Source: Candidatus Thorarchaeota archaeon SMTZ1-45 (GTDB lineage: Archaea > Asgardarchaeota > Thorarchaeia > Thorarchaeales > Thorarchaeaceae). From it: a DNA stretch of 53,113 nucleotides. The position numbers were made by a program, and so were the translations under genes. The notes below the pieces were generated by a model. It was not told where the DNA came from. It saw nothing but the letters and a program-made list of their open reading frames with translations, and did no database searches. Location: the NCBI GenBank assembly GCA_001563335.1, contig LRSL01000038.1, forward strand, positions 1 to 53,113. Direction: 5' to 3'. Below are positions 1 through 7,622 of the stretch, piece by piece (the stretch's first letter is position 1; every line of letters starts with the position of its first letter).

Positions 1-201
1 AGTCAGAAACAGATTTCCAGGTTTATCGAAGTCGGTTCTCATTTCTTCGAGCTCTTCATGTTTGTTGAAATCGAAAACGGGATTATCTTGATACCAATAG
101 TATTGCTTCATCGCTTTGGACCAAGTAGTAGAGTACGTTTCCCAGTCATCTGCAGGAGTTACAATAATTGTCAAGTCTCTATCCATCGGAGCTCTAGCCA
201 T
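1..201 (-). CDS. Partial hypothetical protein, N-terminal 67 residues
   Basis: An open frame begins with ATG at 201 (reverse strand), reads MARAPMDRDLTIIV and runs off the left edge without a stop, so the 3' end is missing. The 67 visible residues are acidic and aromatic-rich (DDWETY, QYYWYQ) with no motif I recognise. A second in-frame Met lies five codons in. No clear Shine-Dalgarno sequence precedes the start. The reading frame at 204-602 on the same strand ends two bases upstream, so the two may be coupled if that frame is real. Confidence 0.55.
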   Translation of the reverse strand, partial: MARAPMDRDLTIIVTPADDWETYSTTWSKAMKQYYWYQDNPVFDFNKHEELEEMRTDFDKPGNLFLT

Positions 202-203
202 TT

Positions 204-602
204 TTACTTTGAATACAAATAGAGATTGTGTAAATTGATGGACATGCTTATTTTGAAGCCATCCAAAGACATATGCGAGTCAAAATGAGGATTAAGGCAG
301 TTCTTCGGGATACAGAGATATTGCAGATGGATGTAGGATCGAAGGGAAGAATAATAGCTACTGCCAAGAAAAATATCGATAGGGTAGTCAATCTCCAAAG
401 TTTCCTCAAGGTGATGGGTCTCAGTCTTGATGAAAGATGCATCATGCTCGATGCATTGAAAGATACGATTCTTCACATCTGGTTGCTGACTGATGCCCAG
501 CAACACCTCATCTATATTAGTGAAAATAAAAATGCTGAAGTTAGTGGATATTGCTGGCAGTGAACTGAAAAAGTAAGAATCATCCATAAGTTGCTTTTTC
601 AC
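204..602 (-). CDS. Doubtful ORF, 132 codons, strand uncertain
   Basis: This GTG-started frame ends two bases before the ATG of the partial gene at 201, which would suit an operon. The product is rich in Ser, Ile and Phe and matches nothing I know. A competing frame of 96 codons (273-563, plus strand, starting MRVKMRIKAVL) covers the same DNA and has a more typical charged composition. Neither has a good ribosome binding site. At most one is likely to be real, and I cannot decide from the sequence alone. Confidence 0.25.
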   Translation of the reverse strand: MKKQLMDDSYFFSSLPAISTNFSIFIFTNIDEVLLGISQQPDVKNRIFQCIEHDASFIKTETHHLEETLEIDYPIDIFLGSSYYSSLRSYIHLQYLCIPKNCLNPHFDSHMSLDGFKISMSINLHNLYLYSK

Positions 603-726
603 AAGTACTTCTGCCTATATCTCGCACATCCTGACTTAGTACTATTGCTTCATTTAATACCTCGTCAGATGAGCGTGTCTTAGAGTAGCCTTCTAGATAA
701 AATACAAGGCAAATATTGCAGACGCC

Positions 727-734
727 TTTTTAAA
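727..734 (+). promoter_or_regulatory. Possible TATA box for cysS
   Basis: The AT-rich element TTTTTAAA lies 33 bases before the ATG at 767, in a gap of 158 bases with no other gene. That spacing would give a very short leader, with the GGTGG ribosome binding site (about 753-757) at or just after the transcript start. It is a match to the archaeal TATA pattern only, so support is weak. Confidence 0.3.
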
Positions 735-766
735 GAGAATCTCTGAGCCTTAGGTGGGTATTGAAA

Positions 767-2206
767 ATGCTAAAGGTATACAACACACGGACCCGCTCAA
801 AAGAAGAGTTCACAACTCTTGAAGGAAATAATGTACGTATGTATGTGTGCGGTCCGACTGTGTATGATTATCCCCATATTGGTAATGCAAGGTCATTTGC
901 GGTCTTTGATACAATTCGTAGGTATCTCGAGTATAAGGGGTATCGAGTCACTTACATCACCAACTTCACAGATATCGACGATAAGATGATCAACAGAGCA
1001 AATGAAGAGGGGGTTTCAGTCTCAGAGCTTGCAACCAAGTTCATCGCAGAATACCTCACCATTGCCAAACAACTAAATCTGAAACCAGCGACAGTAAATC
1101 CTCGTGCCACAGAGCATATGGATGATATTATTGAGATGGTTGAGCTCATCATTGAGAATGGATTTGGGTATGAGGTGGATGGTGATGTATACTTCAATGT
1201 ACCTGCATTCGAAATGTATGGAAGTCTTTCCAGAATACCAATGGACGAGCTATCTTCAGGTGCCCGAGTTGAGGTAGATGATAAGAAGAAGGATCCACGA
1301 GATTTTGCTCTCTGGAAGGCAGAGAAACCAGGCGAACCATCATGGGATAGTCCTTGGAGCAAAGGACGTCCAGGCTGGCATGCTGAATGTTCTGTGATGG
1401 GTAGGCACTACTTGGGACTTCCGTTCGACATTCATGGTGGAGGACAAGATCTGATATTTCCACATCATGAGAATGAGATTGCTCAATCAGCAGCTGCATA
1501 TGGAATCGAAGTCCCTGTCAATTATTGGCTTCATAATGGTTTCTTAACCATTGATAGCGAAAAGATGTCAAAGTCAGAAGGCAATTTCTCAACAGCAAGA
1601 GAAGTGCTTGACCATTATGACAATCAAGCAGTCCGTCTATATCTTGCAACTGGCCAATATCGGCAACCGCTTGACTATAATGAGAATGCCATGAACCAAG
1701 CGATTCAATCATTAGAGCGAATTAAAAATGCTGTAGATACGATAAAAGGACGTATCTCGATTCTTGAGAGAATTGGCAGTCGTGAATCAGATGCTGATAA
1801 AAAGCTTGCTGAGGCTTCGAAGAGGCTTAGAGAATCTTTTGAGAAAGAAATGGACGATGACTTCAATACACCAAGTGCTCTCGCTGAGATCTTCACGTTC
1901 ATTAGAGAAATTAATACTCTTACAAAGGATGTTGGAGGTGCTGCAGTACTTCGAGAGTCTCTTGCTGTCCTAACCGAATTGGTTGGGATTCTAGGGATAA
2001 ACCTGAGTGATGACACTCGAATTAGTAAAGAGGTTGGACAAACTCTCGAAACACTGAGGGGTACTATAGAAATCCTGCTAGAGCTTCGAGAAGATGCCAG
2101 AAAATCGAAAGACTTCGCTAAAGCTGACTTGATTCGTGATCGTCTGAAACAGCTAGGGATAGAGGTTGCAGACACGAAAGACGGACCAACGTGGAAAATG
2201 AGCTAG
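767..2206 (+). CDS. cysS: Cysteinyl-tRNA synthetase
   Basis: A class I aminoacyl-tRNA synthetase that charges tRNA-Cys with cysteine in the cytoplasm. The 479-residue product has normal family length. The N-terminal block CGPTVYDYPHIGNARSF holds the zinc-ligand Cys28 and the HIGH-type motif (HIGN, 37-40). Further zinc-site and cysteine-binding motifs follow (WHAECSVM, HGGGQDLIFPHHENE), then the KMSKS loop in EKMSKSEGNF. The C-terminal helical anticodon-binding region ends near 2206. The ATG at 767 is chosen over an in-frame TTG at 761 because GGTGG at about 753-757 is better spaced from it. It is a single gene, convergent with the LarA-like gene. Confidence 0.97.
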   Translation: MLKVYNTRTRSKEEFTTLEGNNVRMYVCGPTVYDYPHIGNARSFAVFDTIRRYLEYKGYRVTYITNFTDIDDKMINRANEEGVSVSELATKFIAEYLTIAKQLNLKPATVNPRATEHMDDIIEMVELIIENGFGYEVDGDVYFNVPAFEMYGSLSRIPMDELSSGARVEVDDKKKDPRDFALWKAEKPGEPSWDSPWSKGRPGWHAECSVMGRHYLGLPFDIHGGGQDLIFPHHENEIAQSAAAYGIEVPVNYWLHNGFLTIDSEKMSKSEGNFSTAREVLDHYDNQAVRLYLATGQYRQPLDYNENAMNQAIQSLERIKNAVDTIKGRISILERIGSRESDADKKLAEASKRLRESFEKEMDDDFNTPSALAEIFTFIREINTLTKDVGGAAVLRESLAVLTELVGILGINLSDDTRISKEVGQTLETLRGTIEILLELREDARKSKDFAKADLIRDRLKQLGIEVADTKDGPTWKMS

Positions 2207-2239
2207 CCAAGCCAAACCACGATAAAAAAATGCAATTAC

Positions 2240-2261
2240 ACTGGAGGGGAAACCCTCCAGT
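2240..2261 (-). terminator. Perfect 9-bp GAAA-loop hairpin between convergent genes
   Basis: ACTGGAGGG at 2240-2248 pairs perfectly with CCCTCCAGT at 2253-2261 around a GAAA loop. It lies 17 bases beyond the stop of the LarA-like gene. On that strand it is followed within about ten bases by a run of seven T, so it looks like an intrinsic terminator for the LarA-like gene. It could also block read-through from cysS in the other direction. Confidence 0.6.
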
Positions 2262-2277
2262 TCTAAACCCAAAAAAA

Positions 2278-3660
2278 TTAGTTAATTTGGTTTTTAACAT
2301 TGATTAAGAGACCTGAGTCTTCAAGGACATAGACCCTAGGATTTGGGTGCTCATCAACGAATCTTTCCATGAGGTTTCTTAGAATTGCTTGTACTTCAGA
2401 AGAGTCCTTTATTGAGCAGCCTTCCATTCGATAGACATTGCGTAGCTCATCAGGATCTAAACCACTCACAAGTTTGATATTACCTTCTGCAACATCTAGG
2501 AGGATTCGGAAAAGATCAACAGGTTTTTGATTTCCAATCTTGAATGTTTTCTCGGAACCATAGTTTTCAATTACAAATCTCAATGCATCTGCGACCTCTA
2601 AGTTTTTGGCAGCATGTATAGCTTCCTCATATCCTGCACTACCTATACCATCTTCACAAGGCGCAAGTAGAACAATCCAACCTTTTTTGTCGTGACGCAC
2701 AGCATTCCATGCTGCATGGATTCCCTTTCCTGCCTGATAGAGGTTCACACCCAATTCTCCAACAGAAACGAAAACAATGTCCCCGGGCTCATCAACATCG
2801 ACGACTCTCAGTTTTCTTAACGGAGATGAAGCAGCTTTGTGACATTCCAAAATATCACCAGCCTGAAGATACACTATCTTTCCATGATTAACGATTGTGT
2901 CCACACAGAAGATCGGAATCCTTTCCTTCATGATAGATGTAATCTCAATCATGTCCTCAATAACTGGATTTCCATCACAATTTCCTAGACGACATTCCTC
3001 ATTGAATCCCTTTTCAAGGTCAAACATTCTTGGGTGATTAATCCGAATAGTTTCTCTACCAGCCACTCCGGGACAAAACAACTTCACAGTTCCAGCTTGA
3101 CCTGCAAAATAGTGGTATTCGCTATCGCTCAATGGGATCAACATACTGGAATCCAAGACATGTTGGTCGATGAAAATGGGTGTGCCTCTCTTGGTTTCAC
3201 CTACATGGGTATTTCCGATATCACAATCATGGCTTAGAACATTCTTCCCCCAGTCCTTGTATATCGCAGGTCCTAAAATTCTGGATTCAACATCTTTGGG
3301 AGTTGCAGGGACATGAGAGCCATTCGAGATCATAATCCAAATATCATCCTTACGAACTCCCAGACCAAGCAAGCGGTCTGCTATGGGTGGAAGAAGCACT
3401 TTCGTGTGAATATTTGGACGTGTCTTATCATCAACCATGAATAGAATCCTTCTGCCTTTTTTGTACACACCCTTAACAAACTCATCGAAAGGCTCAGAAC
3501 CAAGCGGCGAGTTAAGCACGTCATTGAGTTTCTCTTTGAAATCAGTGAAATCGGGAATATACTCATCAACCTGAAGTATTGTCACATTTTCAATACTCTT
3601 AGGGATGAACTCATCAACTTCATCGCCACCATAATTCAATGGAGTACTGTGATAAGACAT
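2278..3660 (-). CDS. LarA-family nickel-pincer racemase/epimerase (DUF2088)
   Basis: The 460-residue protein belongs to the LarA family, which uses a nickel-pincer cofactor to racemise lactate or epimerise other 2-hydroxyacids. The visible family signatures are DDKTRP (77-82, catalytic Arg81), NGSH (His116), HYFAG (His183), the pincer-attachment lysine in TVKLFCPG (Lys193), and the late His209 in RINHP. These match the catalytic and nickel-binding residues of lactate racemase. No larB, larC or larE maturation genes are nearby, so the cofactor must be made elsewhere or the enzyme differs. The substrate cannot be read from the sequence, because many LarA homologues act on other hydroxyacids. 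It ends at a hairpin terminator and is divergent from the iron operon. Confidence 0.85.
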   Translation of the reverse strand: MSYHSTPLNYGGDEVDEFIPKSIENVTILQVDEYIPDFTDFKEKLNDVLNSPLGSEPFDEFVKGVYKKGRRILFMVDDKTRPNIHTKVLLPPIADRLLGLGVRKDDIWIMISNGSHVPATPKDVESRILGPAIYKDWGKNVLSHDCDIGNTHVGETKRGTPIFIDQHVLDSSMLIPLSDSEYHYFAGQAGTVKLFCPGVAGRETIRINHPRMFDLEKGFNEECRLGNCDGNPVIEDMIEITSIMKERIPIFCVDTIVNHGKIVYLQAGDILECHKAASSPLRKLRVVDVDEPGDIVFVSVGELGVNLYQAGKGIHAAWNAVRHDKKGWIVLLAPCEDGIGSAGYEEAIHAAKNLEVADALRFVIENYGSEKTFKIGNQKPVDLFRILLDVAEGNIKLVSGLDPDELRNVYRMEGCSIKDSSEVQAILRNLMERFVDEHPNPRVYVLEDSGLLINVKNQIN

Positions 3661-3731
3661 ATTGTTCGCCGCTTAACAATTATCAACGCGGATATGTAAT
3701 GCTTACGGTTTGTCCATAAACAACAAGATTA

Positions 3732-3764
3732 TTAGACATGTCTAACTTTTTTAGATTAGACTAA
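3732..3764 (+). promoter_or_regulatory. Tandem palindromic operator of the feo operon
   Basis: A perfect 14-bp palindrome TTAGACATGTCTAA (3732-3745) is followed, centre to centre 19 bp away, by the imperfect copy TTAGATTAGACTAA (3751-3764). Both have the TTAG...CTAA half-sites typical of DtxR/MDR1-type metal regulators. They sit directly before feoA, around a T-rich stretch (3747-3752) that could be the TATA region. The DtxR-like gene ending this operon (7141-7539) is the obvious binding protein, which would make the operon autoregulated by iron. The palindromes are seen directly; the binding partner is inferred. Confidence 0.7.
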
Positions 3765-3771
3765 CTCTCTA

Positions 3772-4257
3772 ATGAGCAATGATTGGCGTCTGTCACACGC
3801 CTGTCCACCGATAATAGGAGCCATAATGATGGACGAGAAAGGGACTATAATTGACCCACAAATGAATATTCGCTTGACTTCAGTCAGATCTGGTAAGAGA
3901 TGCAGACTTGTAGGAGTCTCCAGTCCTAGTTTTAGAGAGTCTGGTCGTCATAGTCACCGAAAACGTATGAGAAGCTTCCGTGGACAATTCTTCAAACATC
4001 ACGACAAGTGGGAAAAGCGTAAGGAGAATTTGGAAAATTGGAGAAAGGAGTGGGAAGAGAGAAAGAAGGAATGGCATGAAAGCAGTGATAGAGGTGTCAC
4101 AAAACGCCTTCTGGATCTTGGGCTAACTAAGGGGTGCACCTTCAAAGTTATCCAAGGAAGTAGCCACGGACCGGTTCTCGTTGAGATTAGAGGGACACGA
4201 ATAGCTCTCGGGCATCAATTAGCTAGCAGGGTTATAGTTCAAGTTGTGGAGGATTGA
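3772..4257 (+). CDS. feoA: FeoA-domain protein with a long charged insertion
   Basis: FeoA is a small SH3-like cytosolic partner of the ferrous iron transporter FeoB. Here the first half of the fold (LTSVRSGKRCRLVGVS, about 35-50) and the second half (KRLLDLGLTKG... through ALGHQLASRVIV, about 111-155) are separated by about 55 residues rich in His, Arg, Lys, Glu and Trp (53-107). This segment is predicted to form a helical hairpin or coiled coil; it has no place in ordinary 75-residue FeoA proteins. The start is uncertain: ATG at 3772 lies only 8 bases after the operator, while ATG at 3826 or 3829 has a GGAG site at 3817-3820 and still keeps the whole domain. It is the first gene of the operon and overlaps the next by one base. 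Confidence 0.85.
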   Translation: MSNDWRLSHACPPIIGAIMMDEKGTIIDPQMNIRLTSVRSGKRCRLVGVSSPSFRESGRHSHRKRMRSFRGQFFKHHDKWEKRKENLENWRKEWEERKKEWHESSDRGVTKRLLDLGLTKGCTFKVIQGSSHGPVLVEIRGTRIALGHQLASRVIVQVVED

Positions 4258-5075
4258 TGTTGAAGATACGTGTTGCACTCATTGGGAATCCCAATGTGGG
4301 TAAGTCTGTGATCTTCAATAGCCTTACAGGGTTAAATCAACACACTGGTAATTGGCCTGGAAAAACTGTGGAAAAGAAAGAGGGATATTTCAAGCACCAT
4401 GGGATAGAGTTTGAGGTAATTGACCTACCAGGCGTATATAGTCTAAGTACAGTATCAGAAGATGAGAAGATAGCACGATCATATATTGTTGATCATCGTC
4501 CTGATGTTGTGGTTGATATAATCAACGCCTCGCAACTAGAGAGAAACCTCTACCTTACTCTTCTCCTCATTGAGCTTCAGGTCAATCTCGTTGTTGCGCT
4601 AAATATGTATGATATTGTACAGTCGAGAGGCGACCGTATTGATGTAGAAGCTCTTTCAAGGCACTTAGGCGCAAGAATAGTAACAACGACTGCTACTCGC
4701 AAGGAGGGGATAGAGGAACTAAAGGATGCTATACTAGCCTCTGTTCCAAAACACATCTTGGAAGAGTCGACTAATGAAAAGAAAATTCCCATGCATACAG
4801 CTGGAGATGTTGATGGTGGCGACCACTTGCATTATCATCCAAGATACCATCATCATGGAGAATTTGAACGGTTAAAGCCACCGACTATTAAGTATAACAA
4901 AGAGATTGAGTCAAGACTCAAAAAATTAGTGATGATTCTCCAAAAAGAGAAGGAGCTATTGGATAGGTTTCCACCTAGATGGCTGGCATTGAAAGTTTTA
5001 GAGAGAGATCCAGAGATACTTGCTCATTTTCAAGATTCGCAAATCAAAGAGAAGATTTTGGAGGTGGCATTATGA
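4257..5075 (+). CDS. feoB: FeoB G-protein domain encoded separately (FeoB N-terminal half)
   Basis: The 272-residue soluble GTPase part of the ferrous iron transporter. G1 is GNPNVGKS (10-17), the G2 region is GNWPGKTV, G3 is DLPG (56-59) and G4 is NMYD (116-119). The helical GDI-type region follows. A histidine-rich stretch near 180-200 (seven His, including HHH) is unusual and could bind metal. The gene stops exactly where standard FeoB enters the membrane, and the next gene carries the membrane part, so FeoB is split in two. ATG at 4257 is preferred to TTG at 4254 because GGAGG at 4248-4252 precedes it; the stop of feoA and this start share one base. Confidence 0.92.
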   Translation: MLKIRVALIGNPNVGKSVIFNSLTGLNQHTGNWPGKTVEKKEGYFKHHGIEFEVIDLPGVYSLSTVSEDEKIARSYIVDHRPDVVVDIINASQLERNLYLTLLLIELQVNLVVALNMYDIVQSRGDRIDVEALSRHLGARIVTTTATRKEGIEELKDAILASVPKHILEESTNEKKIPMHTAGDVDGGDHLHYHPRYHHHGEFERLKPPTIKYNKEIESRLKKLVMILQKEKELLDRFPPRWLALKVLERDPEILAHFQDSQIKEKILEVAL

Positions 5076-6391
5076 CACCTCCAGAAGATCCGAGCTTGGA
5101 GATGGAATTTGATATAGAGGATGAAATCGATCCTCAGATAATTCTGGCTAATGAGAGATATGAAGTCATAGGTCGAATTCTATGCGAGGTTTATGAACCA
5201 GGTGAAGAAAAATGGACCCTTAGCGATATGCTTGATCGGGTTTTACTTCATCGGTATCTTGGACTACCAATTTTCATAGTTACAATGTGGGCAATGTTTC
5301 ATTTTACTTTTGAAATATCTCGAGTCTTCATGGAGATGATTATTCAATTCTTTAGTTGGATTGGAGCTTATACATCTCAAATACCAAATCCCATTTTAGC
5401 CTCATTGCTTACAGATGGCATCTTAGGAGGTGTGGGATTCATCCTCACATTTATCCCCCCAATTTTCTTCCTGTACTTAGCAATTTCAATACTCGAGGAT
5501 ACTGGATACCTTTCCAGGGCAGCATTTGTCATGGACAGGTTCATGATGAAGATGGGCCTCCATGGTAGATCGTTTATTCCTCTACTTCTGGGATTTGGTT
5601 GTAGCGTAGCGGCTGTAATGGCTACAAGGACGGTTGATGGTAAGTCAAATAGACTTACTACAGTTCTCGTGAGTCCGCTGATGTCATGTGCAGGGAGACT
5701 TCCAATCTATATCCTAATAGCTGGTATCTTCTTTCCGACGAATGCTGGATCTGTTATCTTTCTTATGTACATGTTAGGAATTGTGATGGCTATCATTGTT
5801 GCAATAATCTTCAAAAAGACCATCCTGAGAGAGGAATCCTCCTCAATGCTAATGGAGCTCTCGCAGTACCAAATTCCAACTGCTCATGGCTCGTTTAGAC
5901 ATATGTGGGACAGGGGTCTCTTGTTTGTGAGAACTGCGGGAACGTACCTGTTGGCTGGAAGTATTATAATGTGGGTGCTTTCAGCATTTGGACCAGCTGG
6001 TTTAGGAGTTCCAATTGATGAATCGTTTGCAGCAATTCTTGGCCGTTTGTTTGAACCTATCTTTATGCCCCTTGGTTTTAATTGGCAAATTGTAACCGGA
6101 TTGATCTTTGGATTTTTAGCAAAGGAAGCAGTCATTCAGTCTTTGGCAATTGTATATGCTGTAGGAGGAGTTGCTCTAGAAAGCGCATTGCTTAGTACTA
6201 TGACACCATTGACTGCAATTGCTTTCATGGTCTTTGTTCTACTCTATATGCCATGCCTTGCTACTGTTGGAGCTATTAGAAAAGAAACAGGATCATGGAG
6301 ATGGACTTGGTTCTCAATGGCATATCAACTTGTTTTAGCTTACATTGTATCTCTGTTAGTAGTCATCATCGGGGGTGTGTTTTTTGTATAG
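5072..6391 (+). CDS. feoB: FeoB membrane (permease) half
   Basis: The 439-residue integral membrane part of the Fe(II) transporter. An acidic N-terminal tail leads into RYEVIGRILCEVYE and LLHRYLGLPIFIV, which match the linker and first membrane helix of normal FeoB. The two Gate regions are visible: GFGCSVAAVMATRT with SPLMSCAGRLPIYIL, and later AKEAVIQSLAIVYA with VLLYMPCLATVGAIRKETGS. About eight membrane helices are expected. The start ATG at 5072 overlaps the previous stop by four bases (ATGA) and is preceded by GGAGGTGG. The longer frame from 4979 is only overlap with the G-domain gene. With the previous gene it should rebuild one GTP-dependent iron importer. Confidence 0.92.
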   Translation: MTPPEDPSLEMEFDIEDEIDPQIILANERYEVIGRILCEVYEPGEEKWTLSDMLDRVLLHRYLGLPIFIVTMWAMFHFTFEISRVFMEMIIQFFSWIGAYTSQIPNPILASLLTDGILGGVGFILTFIPPIFFLYLAISILEDTGYLSRAAFVMDRFMMKMGLHGRSFIPLLLGFGCSVAAVMATRTVDGKSNRLTTVLVSPLMSCAGRLPIYILIAGIFFPTNAGSVIFLMYMLGIVMAIIVAIIFKKTILREESSSMLMELSQYQIPTAHGSFRHMWDRGLLFVRTAGTYLLAGSIIMWVLSAFGPAGLGVPIDESFAAILGRLFEPIFMPLGFNWQIVTGLIFGFLAKEAVIQSLAIVYAVGGVALESALLSTMTPLTAIAFMVFVLLYMPCLATVGAIRKETGSWRWTWFSMAYQLVLAYIVSLLVVIIGGVFFV

Positions 6392-6863
6392 AGAAGAGCT
6401 TCATCTCCCTGAGGATAGCAAATGGCCTTCCATCTTCACACTTCTCATCGGGAACGCATATTTGATTGTTGGAGTGGTTCAGGTGCTTTCAAGTCTTCAA
6501 TGGATAACACCAATCATTGGATTCTCAGACCTGATAGGAGGATTTCTTCTGATTATTATTGCTTCTGTCTTCTTGACTGGAGTGAAACCTCTATTGGAGA
6601 ATAACAAGGAAGGATATGCATTTGTTGCAGTAGGCTACATACTAGCGGCTCTCTTGTTTGCACTGCAAATCTTGGTAATTTTGACCAATGGTCTTGGTTG
6701 GTTCCTCAGGTTTGAAGATTGGATAGCATGGAACATTGGGAATGATATAACTCCATCACTCTGGATGTTTGTCATATTGATGACTGGCACTGGTTCACTT
6801 TGGGTTATTGGTAACATGAGAGACAGAATCATGGGTGTTACAGAGGAGGGTTCTCAAGAATGA
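6375..6863 (+). CDS. Four-helix membrane protein of the feo operon
   Basis: A protein of about 160 residues with four hydrophobic segments, starting near WPSIFTLLIGNAYLIVG and ending with a short charged tail. I do not recognise a family. It overlaps the end of feoB (GTG at 6375, or TTG at 6384 with GGGGGTG just before it) and overlaps the FeoC-like gene by four bases, so it is firmly inside the iron operon. An accessory role in the FeoB complex is inferred from position only. Confidence 0.75.
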   Translation: MCFLYREELHLPEDSKWPSIFTLLIGNAYLIVGVVQVLSSLQWITPIIGFSDLIGGFLLIIIASVFLTGVKPLLENNKEGYAFVAVGYILAALLFALQILVILTNGLGWFLRFEDWIAWNIGNDITPSLWMFVILMTGTGSLWVIGNMRDRIMGVTEEGSQE

Positions 6864-7144
6864 TTCAGAAGGTCCTGCAATTAATATTGAAAGAGGGCAT
6901 TTCAGACAAGAATCAGATTGCTCGTCATGCTGGCATTCAAGTCGAAACACTTGATGATATAATTCGTTTATTGATGGAAAGAGGATACCTAAGAACAGAG
7001 GAGAATGGATGTGATGTTGAACCCTCTTGTTCTGGATGTCACAGCACAGCTGACTGTGAGATAATTACTAATACAGGTCTGGTGTTCTATGTAACCGAAA
7101 AGGGGAAAAAATATGCGAACAAGGTTGGAGGTGAAAGTAGTTGA
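6860..7144 (+). CDS. FeoC-like winged-helix Fe-S protein
   Basis: A 94-residue protein with an N-terminal winged helix (about 1-47; NQIARHAGI, ERGYLRTEE), followed by four cysteines spaced Cys51-x5-Cys57-x2-Cys60-x5-Cys66 and a short basic tail. This is the layout of FeoC-like proteins, whose cysteines can hold a [4Fe-4S] cluster and which modulate FeoB or its expression. It overlaps both neighbours by four bases. The FeoC-like call rests on domain layout and operon position rather than strong identity. Confidence 0.78.
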   Translation: MIQKVLQLILKEGISDKNQIARHAGIQVETLDDIIRLLMERGYLRTEENGCDVEPSCSGCHSTADCEIITNTGLVFYVTEKGKKYANKVGGESS

Positions 7145-7539
7145 GTCTACCAGAAATGGAAGACATCGAGCTCACAAAGGCTCTTGAAATGTATGTAAAA
7201 GTGGCATATGAGTTGGAAGAGGAACTTGGGATCGCAACAGTTTCGGACATGGCGGAACGGCTAAACGTGAAAGCACCAAGTGTGACTGCAGCGCTTCAGA
7301 AGCTTGATTCAATGGGCGTAGTAAAGTATCGTCGATACCAAAATGTGAAACTCACAAAACTTGGAAAAATCATTGCTAGGAAACTTCTTAGTCGCAATAA
7401 GACATTGTTAGACTTCCTTCTTTTGATTGGTGTTGAAGAGGAGATTGCATCCACTGATGCCTGTGAGATTGAACATGTTATTAATCCAAAGACAATTGAG
7501 AAGCTAGCAGAGTATATGAAAAAACTCTCAGACGAATGA
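7141..7539 (+). CDS. DtxR/MntR-family metal-dependent repressor
   Basis: A 132-residue regulator: winged helix (about 9-70, recognition part KAPSVTAALQKLDSMGVV), then a dimerisation and metal-binding helix region. DACEIEHV (106-113) supplies Cys108, Glu111 and His112, which match the main metal-site residues of DtxR (C102, E105, H106). The ancillary-site positions are replaced (Asn86 for the usual His, Leu90 for Glu), and there is no C-terminal SH3 domain. The TTG start overlaps the previous stop by four bases and has GGAGGTG eight bases upstream. As last gene of the feo operon it probably represses the operon through the palindromes at 3732-3764 when iron is sufficient. Confidence 0.88.
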   Translation: MSLPEMEDIELTKALEMYVKVAYELEEELGIATVSDMAERLNVKAPSVTAALQKLDSMGVVKYRRYQNVKLTKLGKIIARKLLSRNKTLLDFLLLIGVEEEIASTDACEIEHVINPKTIEKLAEYMKKLSDE

Positions 7540-7603
7540 GAGATAGTCCTTCTCAAATGTTAAATGTGGAAGACTAGTATATCTACAAAGTATAATTTCA
7601 CAA

Positions 7604-7618
7604 GTCGCAGGAGGCGAC
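7604..7618 (+). promoter_or_regulatory. Ribosome binding site inside a small hairpin
   Basis: GTCGC (7604-7608) can pair with GCGAC (7614-7618). The loop and first stem base hold AGGAGG (7609-7614), the Shine-Dalgarno sequence for the GTG at 7623. A TATA-like TAGTATATC near 7575-7583 would start the transcript close to this hairpin. The pairing is seen; any regulatory effect is a guess. Confidence 0.35.
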
Positions 7619-7622
7619 CCTT

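Noticed and set aside
273..563. 96-codon plus-strand ORF opposite the 204-602 frame
   Set aside because: No ribosome binding site and no recognised family; it competes with an equally weak opposite frame, so I list only one ambiguous entry.
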